Positions 45,430 through 52,886 of a stretch of DNA of 64,000 bases are shown piece by piece. The first letter of the stretch is position 1. The number at the start of each line of letters is the position of its first letter. The notes under the pieces are model-generated. The model worked only from the letters and a program-made list of their open reading frames with translations. It did no database searches and was not told where the DNA came from. The stretch lies in the NCBI RefSeq assembly GCF_027627475.1, contig NZ_CP115484.1, positions 5,345,001-5,409,000 on the forward strand, in the 5' to 3' direction. The translations under genes and the position numbers were made by a program. The DNA is from Paenibacillus sp. SYP-B4298. Its GTDB lineage: Bacteria; Bacillota; Bacilli; Paenibacillales; Paenibacillaceae.

Positions 45430-46271
45430 AATTATTGTGGAGCTGGATATGCCGCGCCCACCACTGGCTCGGTATAGCGGGTTGGGCTTTGCTGCTGCTC
45501 GTTGGCCTGCTGTTGCTCGCATCGTGGATGCCCCCCCATGATCCTTATAGCATCAGCATGAGCCGCCGTCTCCAGCCGTCTTCGGCGGAGCATTGGCTCG
45601 GTACAGATGGGCTGGGACGCGATCTGTTCTCGCGATTGCTGGCAGGAGGGCGCAATACTCTGGGAGCCAGTCTGCTCATACTCGCTGCAGCCCTGATGAT
45701 TGGCGTCCCGATCGGCCTTCTGTCGGGCTATGCCGGTGGCTGGGTTGATCGCGCCTTCATGCGGTTGGCGGATTCCTTTATGGCCTTCCCCGACTTCTTG
45801 TTTGCCATCGTGCTAAGTGGGCTAATGGGACCGCATATCGTCAATTTGATGCTGGCGATTGCACTGGTCAAATGGATTGCCTATGCGCGCATCGTTCGCA
45901 ATGTTGTACGCAGTGAGAAGAGTAAGGATTATATAACCGTAGCCAAGCTGAATGGTCTGGGCCCGATTCGCCTAATGACGAAGCACCTGCTGCCGCATGC
46001 GCTCCGTCATGTGCTGGTGCTCGCAGGGCTGGATACCGGGAAAATCATTCTGATGATTGCTGCTCTCTCCTATATTGGCCTGGGTGTACAGCCTCCTGAG
46101 CCAGAATGGGGTTCTATGCTCAACGAGGGGCGGGTATACTTCCGCCAGTCCGCCTATCTGATGATCTGGCCGGGGCTGGCTATCATGCTCGCGGCGGCTC
46201 TTGCCAACCTGACAGGCGACCATATCCGCACACGGCTCGGTACCCATGACATCGGAGGTCGGAACGAATGA
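45426..46271 (+). CDS. ABC transporter permease, NikC/OppC/CntC type (system 2)
   Basis: A 281-residue, six-helix permease starting with GTG inside the end of the preceding gene (4-nt overlap). OppC-type landmarks are HWLGTDGLGRDLFSRLLAGG and the EAA loop DYITVAKLNGLGPIRLMTKHLL. It is the paralogue of 37819-38655. Confidence 0.93.
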   Translation: MKLLWSWICRAHHWLGIAGWALLLLVGLLLLASWMPPHDPYSISMSRRLQPSSAEHWLGTDGLGRDLFSRLLAGGRNTLGASLLILAAALMIGVPIGLLSGYAGGWVDRAFMRLADSFMAFPDFLFAIVLSGLMGPHIVNLMLAIALVKWIAYARIVRNVVRSEKSKDYITVAKLNGLGPIRLMTKHLLPHALRHVLVLAGLDTGKIILMIAALSYIGLGVQPPEPEWGSMLNEGRVYFRQSAYLMIWPGLAIMLAAALANLTGDHIRTRLGTHDIGGRNE

Positions 46272-47071
46272 GAGAGGTGCTGGTATTGCGTGATGTGGCC
46301 ATTGGAACGGACTCCCGCCTATTGACGCAGCCTACGAGCCTCGCTATCCACGAGGGCAACTGTATGGCTCTGATCGGTGAGAGCGGTAGCGGCAAGTCCC
46401 TGACTGGCCTTGCCATAGGAGGCTTGCTGCCGCCAGGCGTGCAACTGCAGCAGGGCTCCATCATGCTGGATGGCTTGGGGCTGCATGCCTGCGCGCCCAA
46501 GGTGCTGGCCCGTATGCGGGGCAGCCAAATCGGATATATTTTTCAAAACTATGCGGGTATGTTCAGCCCCCAGATTCGACTAGGCTTGCAACTGGATGAG
46601 AGTTTGAAGGCACACTGTCGGGATAATCGCAGGGAGAGGCAGCGGAGGATTCGAGCAGCACTGGAGGAGGTTCGATTGCCAGCGGAGAGGGTAGAGCGCA
46701 GCTATACCTTCCAGCTTAGCGGCGGGCAGCTTCAGCGTGTATCGATTGCCTGTGCGCTGCTGCTGAAGCCGCGGCTGCTTATCGCGGACGAGCCCACAAC
46801 GGCGCTGGATCCGGCTACCAGCGAGGAGATTCTGCAACTGCTGCGCAAGCTCGCGCAGCGGACAAACTGTGCGCTGCTGCTCATTACGCATGATCTGCGT
46901 ATTGCCAGACGATACGCGGATCGCATCGCGGTGATGTGGCAAGGCAGCATCGTCGAGGAGGGAGAAGCCGCGCAGGTGCTGGGAGATCCTGTCCACACCT
47001 ATACCTGTGAATTGCTGGCGGCAGAGCGTCTGCTATGCGGGCGCGCGGAGGGCGGTCGTGCAGGCCGGTAA
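46268..47071 (+). CDS. ABC transporter ATP-binding protein, NikD/OppD/CntD type (system 2)
   Basis: A 267-residue ATPase. Walker A is GESGSGKSLTG, signature LSGGQLQR, Walker B LLIADEPTTALD and switch LITHDL. It overlaps the permease gene by 4 nt. Unlike the copy in system 1, the Pro after the Walker B DE is kept. Confidence 0.92.
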   Translation: MREVLVLRDVAIGTDSRLLTQPTSLAIHEGNCMALIGESGSGKSLTGLAIGGLLPPGVQLQQGSIMLDGLGLHACAPKVLARMRGSQIGYIFQNYAGMFSPQIRLGLQLDESLKAHCRDNRRERQRRIRAALEEVRLPAERVERSYTFQLSGGQLQRVSIACALLLKPRLLIADEPTTALDPATSEEILQLLRKLAQRTNCALLLITHDLRIARRYADRIAVMWQGSIVEEGEAAQVLGDPVHTYTCELLAAERLLCGRAEGGRAGR

Positions 47072-47092
47072 AAGAGCAATGAGGACGGAGCG

Positions 47093-47854
47093 ATGCAAGA
47101 GAGAAGGTGGATGGGAGAGATGGGCATGAGAGACGAAGCTGTGTCACAGGACAGGCCGGCTGTACTGTCGGTTCGCCACCTATGCAAGACCTATGCGCAT
47201 CAGGTGCGCGCACTGGACGAGGTGTCCTTTGACATTCGTCAGGGAGAATGTCTGGGGCTGGTCGGCGAGAGCGGCAGCGGCAAGACGACGCTCGGGCGCT
47301 GTATTCTGCTGCTGGAGCAGGCGGATTCGGGGGACATCCTCTTTCTTGGTCAGTCCGTGTCCCGCCACAGCGGACATGCGCTCTATCACGGCAGGCTGCA
47401 GGCTGTATTCCAGAATCCCGCGACCAGCCTGAACGAGCGGCTTCGAGTCATCGATTCCCTGATGGAGCCGCTGGATGCGTTGAGGCGACGGAGTAGCGAG
47501 GCTCGCGCCTACCGCGCCCGGCGCGATCGGCATGCGGAGCAGCTGTTGGAGCAGGTCGGGCTGGACCCGGAGCTGCTTGGGCGCTATCCCGCGCAACTGA
47601 GCGGCGGACAGAAGCAACGGGTCTCGATTGCCCGGGCGATTAGCATTGAACCGGCCTTCATCGTCTTCGATGAGCCGACTGCCAGTCTGGATATGCTAGT
47701 GCAGGCTCAAATACTGAAGCTGCTCAAGGATCTGCAGCGCCAGCTTCAGTATAGCGCCCTGTTTATCTCACATGATCCAGCCGCAATCGCTTATATGTCA
47801 GATCGGGTGCTGAGGCTGGACGGGGGTCGTATACGACAGGATGAGCTAGGCTGA
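47093..47854 (+). CDS. ABC transporter ATP-binding protein, NikE/OppF/CntF type (system 2)
   Basis: A 253-residue ATPase with Walker [13 protein letters not shown], signature LSGGQKQR, Walker [13 protein letters not shown] and switch FISHDPAAI. The true start is uncertain: ATGs at 47093, 47111, 47120 and 47126 are in frame, and the last has GGGAGAG at a good distance. It completes the second five-gene importer and is followed 23 nt later by the zinc-type ABC genes. Confidence 0.9.
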   Translation: MQERRWMGEMGMRDEAVSQDRPAVLSVRHLCKTYAHQVRALDEVSFDIRQGECLGLVGESGSGKTTLGRCILLLEQADSGDILFLGQSVSRHSGHALYHGRLQAVFQNPATSLNERLRVIDSLMEPLDALRRRSSEARAYRARRDRHAEQLLEQVGLDPELLGRYPAQLSGGQKQRVSIARAISIEPAFIVFDEPTASLDMLVQAQILKLLKDLQRQLQYSALFISHDPAAIAYMSDRVLRLDGGRIRQDELG

Positions 47855-47877
47855 GATCAAGCTGGAGGTGATGCAGG

Positions 47878-48588
47878 ATGATGCGGGAAGAGCAGCCCGC
47901 TATTGATCTGCAAGGGGTAACGGTGGGATACAATCGCTCGGTGGTATTAAGTGGGCTTACCCTTAGGGTTGGGGAAGGAGAGGCGGTGGCTATCGTAGGT
48001 GAGAATGGGGCAGGCAAGACGACGTTGTTCCGAACGATCCTGCAACTGTTGCCTGTGGAGGAGGGGCAGGTCGCGCTGCTTGGACGAACGATCCGCTCGC
48101 AACGTGATCGGCGTTGGGTGCGTGCCTTGATTGGCTATGTCCCGCAATCTCAGGGAGAGGGAAAATTCCCCATTGCTGCAGAGGAGGCTGTATTGTTGGG
48201 TCGATGGGGCACCTCCTTTGGCCTGGGCAGGCGTCCAGATCGGCGTGATCGTGAGCTGGCCGCGGAGATGCTGGAGCGGGTCGGCCTCGCCTCACAGCGG
48301 CGCACAGACTACAGGCTGCTGTCCGGAGGTCAGCGGCAGCGTCTGAATATTGCCCGCGCACTCGTTCGTCAGCCGCGCATCCTGCTGCTGGACGAGCCCT
48401 CCACCTACTTGGATGAGGAGTCCCGCAGCATGCTGAGTCGGCTGGTGAGAGAGGTTAGACAGCAGGAACGAATGGCGGTGGTTACGATTACGCATCTGCA
48501 AGAGGAAGCGCGGCAGATGTCGGAGCGGCTGCTGCTATTGCGACAGGGCAAGCTATATGCCTATACGGGCACAGAGGAAGGGACATGA
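47878..48588 (+). CDS. Metal ABC transporter ATP-binding protein, ZnuC type
   Basis: A 236-residue ATPase of the zinc/manganese (cluster 9 / family 9) uptake systems. Walker A is GENGAGKTTL, signature LSGGQRQR, Walker B ILLLDEPSTYLDEE, and switch His in TITHLQEEA. It couples with the ABC-3 type permease that starts 4 nt before its end. It lies in the same unit as the system 2 importer, which links that importer to metal uptake. ATG 47881 is an equally good start. Confidence 0.9.
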   Translation: MMREEQPAIDLQGVTVGYNRSVVLSGLTLRVGEGEAVAIVGENGAGKTTLFRTILQLLPVEEGQVALLGRTIRSQRDRRWVRALIGYVPQSQGEGKFPIAAEEAVLLGRWGTSFGLGRRPDRRDRELAAEMLERVGLASQRRTDYRLLSGGQRQRLNIARALVRQPRILLLDEPSTYLDEESRSMLSRLVREVRQQERMAVVTITHLQEEARQMSERLLLLRQGKLYAYTGTEEGT

Positions 48589-49388
48589 CCATCTGGGAGT
48601 ATTTGCAGCTGCCAGTTTTTCAGCGAGCGCTGTTGGCTGCTGTGCTGGCAGGCGCGGCGATTTCTTTGTTGGGCATCGTCATTGTCATGCTGAACCTGAC
48701 GACGATTCGATTTGCCTTGATGCACATGGCACTACTGGGAGGCGCGGTGGGGCTGCTCCTGGGCACAGCTCCTCTCATGGGGGCGATGGGAGGAATCATC
48801 GCCGGATCGCTGTTACTGGGTCCCTTGTCCCGCAAGCTAAAGCTGGATACGGGGCTGATTGGAGCCTTCTTCATGACCGGAGCCATCGCGCTTGCGTTTC
48901 TCATCTTTCATGCCTCCGGTACACCGGCGATGGATGTCTTCGGATTGTTCGCAGGCAGCATTCTGACACTGACGACACTGGATATGATTGTGCTAGGCAT
49001 CTTGTCGGCGGCAGTCGTCTTGGTGTACGTATTCTTCTATAGAGAGCTGCAACTGCTGTTTTATGATGAAGCACAGGCCGAATGGCTGGGCGTACCCGTA
49101 GAAACCATCAAGAGCGCACTGTTGTTTTTAACCGGGCTATCGATCGGTGTCATCATGAAGCTGGTCGGGGCGCTTATGATTGATGCCATTATCCTCCTGC
49201 CGGCAATGGCGGCGCTGCGGGTTGGCCGCAGCTTCAGGCAGTTGATGGCATGGACAGCGTGCTTCGGCCTGCTGACGACTTGTGGCGGTCTGCTGTTGTC
49301 GATGCAATTTGATTTCCCTACCGGGGCGAGTATTACGATTACAGGGGTTGCGGTGCTCGTGCTGACGTATATCGTGCGCCGTCCCTGA
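48585..49388 (+). CDS. Metal ABC transporter permease, ZnuB type
   Basis: A 267-residue protein with about eight hydrophobic helices of the ABC-3 permease family. Landmarks are FALMHMALLGGAVGLLLG near the N-terminus and LMIDAIILLPAMAALRVGRSF near the C-terminus. It overlaps the ATPase gene by 4 nt. Confidence 0.92.
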   Translation: MTIWEYLQLPVFQRALLAAVLAGAAISLLGIVIVMLNLTTIRFALMHMALLGGAVGLLLGTAPLMGAMGGIIAGSLLLGPLSRKLKLDTGLIGAFFMTGAIALAFLIFHASGTPAMDVFGLFAGSILTLTTLDMIVLGILSAAVVLVYVFFYRELQLLFYDEAQAEWLGVPVETIKSALLFLTGLSIGVIMKLVGALMIDAIILLPAMAALRVGRSFRQLMAWTACFGLLTTCGGLLLSMQFDFPTGASITITGVAVLVLTYIVRRP

Positions 49389-49425
49389 AAATAGTGACAC
49401 TTCAAAAAAGAGGAGAATTCTGAAC

Positions 49426-50436
49426 ATGAGACATTGGACAGCAAGAAAAGCGGCCTTCGCAATGGTGATGGCGCTAGTACTGACAGCATGCGGTAGTGGG
49501 CAAGGAGATCTTTCGGAGGCGGCAGAGAATACGGGCAGTTCGCCTGCGGCCGGACAGGAGCGGCAGTCCTCCGCTGGACACGGTGGTCAGCAGGAAGATG
49601 GGGGAGAGCATGGGCAGCAGACCAGTGACGCTCATGGATCATCTGGGAACAGCCATCACAAGCAAGCAAGCGCCAGCAACCATGGCAGTAGCCACGGCGG
49701 CGGCAACGGAGCTTCCGGAACACAGACGACGCGTGAGAATAAGGCGGTTGCACTCTCCGAGGTGAAGGGCGTGGTCGCCTCCACTAGCCTGACGGCATTA
49801 ATCGCGGAGGCGGCGGGGGCTAGTCAGGTAAGCTATATCGCGCCGATCGAGCTGCGGCATCCGCCGGAATATGACTATCGTCCAAGCGATATAGACAAAG
49901 TGGCTGATAGCTACATCGTCTATCTCGGCTATGAGCCATTCATGACCAAGCTGATGGAGGCGGCGCAGGTCTCGCCGGATTGGGCGGCAACTATTGAAGT
50001 AGACAATACACCGGACAGCTACAAGCAGGCCACAAGGAAGCTTGCGGACATCTGGGGCACTCAAGATAAGCAGACGCATTTTTTGAAAGAACTGGATACT
50101 TTGTCAGATGAGATTATTCAGGCGGCTCACGGTCAGGACGTGTCCGCGAAAAAAGTGGTGGCTCAGGTCTACATGGCTCCCTTCTTAAAATGGTTGGGCT
50201 ATAATGTTGTCGCGGAATACGGCCCGGACGAGGTGACGCCTTCGCAACTGGCTAATCTGGCCAAGCTGGAGCCGGAGCTAATCGTCGACAATGCCCACAT
50301 GCCTCAAGGAGCGGGCTTTGCTCAGATCGCCAAGGATACGAAGCGAGTTGAGCTTCGTAGCTATCCCGAACAAGGAATGACTACAGTGCTAGATATATTG
50401 CGCTACAACGCCCAGCAGTTGGGGCTGGTGCACTAA
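49426..50436 (+). CDS. Zinc-binding lipoprotein, ZnuA type, with His-rich linker
   Basis: A 336-residue metal-binding lipoprotein (cluster A-I). Lipobox VLTAC is followed by about 75 residues very rich in His, Gly, Ser and Gln (about residues 45-100, with runs such as HGSSGNSHHK and HGSSHGGGNG). A flexible His-rich segment is typical of zinc-specific ZnuA proteins, although it usually lies as a loop in the middle of the fold; here it is N-terminal. The binding domain follows (VVASTSLTALIAEAAGA, ELRHPPEYDYRPSDIDKV with the first metal His, and VDNAHMPQGAGF near the C-terminus with another). It ends the eight-gene metal-uptake unit. Confidence 0.88.
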   Translation: MRHWTARKAAFAMVMALVLTACGSGQGDLSEAAENTGSSPAAGQERQSSAGHGGQQEDGGEHGQQTSDAHGSSGNSHHKQASASNHGSSHGGGNGASGTQTTRENKAVALSEVKGVVASTSLTALIAEAAGASQVSYIAPIELRHPPEYDYRPSDIDKVADSYIVYLGYEPFMTKLMEAAQVSPDWAATIEVDNTPDSYKQATRKLADIWGTQDKQTHFLKELDTLSDEIIQAAHGQDVSAKKVVAQVYMAPFLKWLGYNVVAEYGPDEVTPSQLANLAKLEPELIVDNAHMPQGAGFAQIAKDTKRVELRSYPEQGMTTVLDILRYNAQQLGLVH

Positions 50437-50438
50437 GC

Positions 50439-50831
50439 GGCTTGCCAAGCGTCATCCACGCCTTCAGCTTCTTGTCCCATAGCTGCTTATATTCACTCCT
50501 TTGTGAGAACTTCCACAGCACATCATAAGCCACCATGCAGCCCATGCTAGGCGAGATTAGCATTACATCTTCATCGCCGCCAAGCGCTTTGCCCGGAGGA
50601 GCCTGCAACCGCTCCCGAATCTCGGAGCCGATCACCCGACTATCCAGATAGGCGCCCAGATCAGGCAGCAGCCTGCGAATCGCCCGTTAGCTCATGTCGA
50701 ACAGGGAGAGGAACGGGCTAATCGATCCGGCGCAGGCCTGCTGTCAATGATAGGCGGACGAGATTCTCCATCTCTTCACAGACGAGCTTCTTGTCGCGCC
50801 CATGGATGATGATTAGATGCTTGTTGCTCAC
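50439..50831 (-). pseudogene. Broken alpha/beta-hydrolase-like gene
   Basis: On the minus strand a GTG at 50831 starts VSNKHLIIIHGRDKK, which stops after about 36 codons (TAG). After a gap with a frameshift another frame gives RERLQAPPGKALGGDEDVML, then ISPSMGCMVAYDVLWKFSQR and KKLKAWMTLGKPLSAPAP, which looks like the nucleophile-elbow part of a hydrolase (IxHSMGxxxAYDVL) with the His changed. The end runs into the 3' edge of the ZnuA-type gene. It is therefore an interrupted and truncated gene. Confidence 0.6.
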
Positions 50832-51103
50832 AGCTTGTCAACCACCTTGACACCATATGAAATTACATCATGTAGCTTGCTGTCTTACGGAGATGAATAT
50901 ACACATCGATATGAAGGAAGAGATGCAGCCTCAGAGGATTAGCGGGAGGAGAGGAGCGGCGTGGAAACGGTCAGTGTCTGGAGTAGCAAGAAAGCTGCAG
51001 CCAGGGCGCAGATGCCAGCACCCGAGCTGTTCAGGTGTAGCTGCGCGCAGGCTGCAGCCTCCTCAAGCTACCGTAAGCGGTCGATGAGCGGGGCAGACAG
51101 AGT
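50832..51103. other. Intergenic stretch
   Basis: About 270 bp between the broken hydrolase and the DsbA-type gene. A rightward frame (50857-51087) has no ribosome-binding site and a low-complexity product; I do not accept it as a gene. The pair AAGCTGCAGCC / GGCTGCAGC (about 50990 and 51051) is the only repeat noticed. Confidence 0.35.
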
Positions 51104-51826
51104 CTACTCTATGGAGCAGGAGCCATCCTGACAATTCGCCGCATCATCCTTCGTGCCGGGCTGCTCGCTGCCTAGCACTTGCAGTGGACGCGAAGATTCA
51201 TTCCATGCTTTCTGCACCGCCTGAAGGAACGTTTCTGTCGACTGTGCCCCAGATACTGCGTATTTGCGATCGATGACAAAGAAGGGGACACTCGTGATAC
51301 CGAGCTGCCGTGCTTCATCCTCATCTGTGCGTACCTGGGTGGCGAACTCATCACCCTCCAGCATCTTGGCCGTGGCCTGGCGGTCTAGACCGATCCGCTC
51401 CGCAAGGTCAAGTAAGGTATCGTGATCCCCCAGATGCTGCGAATCGGTGAAATAGGCGCGGAACAGCTCCTCCGCAATCTTGTCCATCTTCCCTTGCTGC
51501 GCGGCATACTGTGTCAGTCTGTGCGCATCGAAGGTATTCGTCAGCTTCATGGTGTCAAATTGGAAAGTAAGTCCTGTATCCTCAGCTTGACGTGCGAGGT
51601 TGCGATTCATCTGAATGGCCTGCTCCCGGCTCATGCCGTACTTGGCGGACAGCATATCATGCACATCATGGTCAACCTCCCGTGGAGCCTGAGGGTCCAG
51701 CTCGAAGCTCTTGTAGACGACCTCAACATCCTGATGGTGCTCAAACTGTTCCAGGGCAGTACCTAACCGCTCCTTCCCGATGTAGCAGAAGGGACATGCA
51801 TAGTCGGACCATACCTCTATTTTCAT
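51104..51826 (-). CDS. DsbA-family thiol oxidoreductase, FrnE type
   Basis: A 240-residue cytoplasmic protein of the FrnE/2-hydroxychromene-2-carboxylate isomerase-like branch of the DsbA family. A thioredoxin fold carries the CPFC motif near the start (VWSDYACPFCYIGKERL), an inserted helical domain, and the cis-Pro loop GITSVPFFVIDRKYAVSGAQS. The ATG at 51826 is chosen because AAAGGGGAAG lies before it; the frame continues upstream without support. These proteins act in oxidative or thiol stress. It is divergent from an OsmC-type gene with two palindromes between them. Confidence 0.9.
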   Translation of the reverse strand: MKIEVWSDYACPFCYIGKERLGTALEQFEHHQDVEVVYKSFELDPQAPREVDHDVHDMLSAKYGMSREQAIQMNRNLARQAEDTGLTFQFDTMKLTNTFDAHRLTQYAAQQGKMDKIAEELFRAYFTDSQHLGDHDTLLDLAERIGLDRQATAKMLEGDEFATQVRTDEDEARQLGITSVPFFVIDRKYAVSGAQSTETFLQAVQKAWNESSRPLQVLGSEQPGTKDDAANCQDGSCSIE

Positions 51827-52255
51827 ATTGAACTTCCCCTTTCGTTGTGTAGTATTCCAATACTTAACAAATCCTACTCCGCAGGTTGGATGACTACTGC
51901 CAGGTGCCTTGCGTGTCACCGTGGGAGGGCTGTGGGCGGCTGGGGGCAAGCACACAGCTAGTATTCAATCGACGTTAGCCGCGGGGCTTGAATGTACTCA
52001 TATATGAACTGTAACTATTATAGTTACAAATAACCTTTCATGTCAAGTACCGTCTTTCAGTAAGACGCATGCCGGTTTGCCGTGTGGGAAGCAGGAGGAG
52101 GGAGCTAGAAGGGCGAGCTCAGACCTCGGAACTTGTCATTGACAGGATGGATGTACCAATTCTATAATATATATAAAACCTACTATACTAATAAGAATTG
52201 TTTGAAATTGCTGGTAGCAAAGGCATTTTATTATAGATACAGAGGAGCGATTGTA
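51827..52255. promoter_or_regulatory. Divergent control region between the FrnE- and OsmC-type genes
   Basis: About 429 bp. Close to the leftward gene is AGTATT-CC-AATACT (51851-51864). Further right is the perfect inverted repeat TGTAACTATTATAGTTACA (52010-52028). The OsmC promoter lies at 52139-52168, with a TGTCA-T-TGACA repeat overlapping its -35. Such dyads are usual operators for MarR-, HxlR- or TetR-type thiol/redox sensors; no regulator gene lies beside them. Confidence 0.5.
52139..52168 (+). promoter_or_regulatory. Sigma-A promoter of the OsmC-type gene
   Basis: TTGACA (52139-52144), 18 nt, TATAAT (52163-52168), both perfect consensus hexamers. Confidence 0.85.
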
Positions 52256-52720
52256 ATGTCGACTGTGCGTACATTTAAAGCGACGGCTGAACTGCAAGAC
52301 GGAGTGAAAGTACTGACCAAGGCTAGACAATTTGAGCTCGTCATTGACGAACCGCCAGCACTGGGCGGAACCGATACGGGGATGAATCCTGTAGAAGCAT
52401 TGCTGGCCTCACTGGGAGCCTGCCAATCGATCGTGGCGAGAGTGTACGCGCCCAAGTTTAATGTGAAGCTGGACGGATTCCGCGTCGAGGTTGAGGGAGA
52501 TCTGGATCTGGATGGGTTCTTCGATCGTGCGCCTGTGCGTCCAGGGTACTCGGATATTCGCTATACGTTCTACGTTCAGACCGATTCACCGAAGGAGGAT
52601 GTGGAGGCATTCGTTCGCTTCCTGGAGAGCAAGTGCCCGGTCGGTGACACGATTGCAAACCCTGTCAATGCGAAGCTGGATCGCATCGTTATTGAAGATT
52701 CTTCGTCGGCACAGTCATAA
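52256..52720 (+). CDS. OsmC-family protein
   Basis: A 154-residue OsmC/Ohr-fold protein. The first catalytic Cys region is NPVEALLASLGACQSI and the second is FLESKCPVGDTI, so both redox cysteines are present, as in peroxide-reducing members that depend on lipoyl or other thiols. ATG 52256 is preceded by GAGGAGCG; an upstream in-frame start would lie before the promoter. It is a single gene with its own strong promoter and terminator. Confidence 0.92.
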   Translation: MSTVRTFKATAELQDGVKVLTKARQFELVIDEPPALGGTDTGMNPVEALLASLGACQSIVARVYAPKFNVKLDGFRVEVEGDLDLDGFFDRAPVRPGYSDIRYTFYVQTDSPKEDVEAFVRFLESKCPVGDTIANPVNAKLDRIVIEDSSSAQS

Positions 52721-52755
52721 TTGAATGCGTCTATACACTACCGCAGCATCTGCAG

Positions 52756-52777
52756 ACCGCAGTTGCTGCGGTTTTTT
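52756..52777 (+). terminator. Intrinsic terminator of the OsmC-type gene
   Basis: ACCGCAG-TTG-CTGCGGT stem-loop followed by TTTTTT. Confidence 0.88.
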
Positions 52778-52886
52778 CGATAGAGCCATCTGCTTCGCGG
52801 CCAACAGTTTCGTTGAACCGTTCCGAGTGGTAAGGTAATAGTATCATTAACAGCCGTCTAATCGCGGCTTGAGGAGTGGAACTACA

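Noticed and set aside
50857-51087. A 76-codon rightward frame before the DsbA-type gene
   Set aside because: Low-complexity product, no ribosome-binding site, no resemblance to any protein I know.
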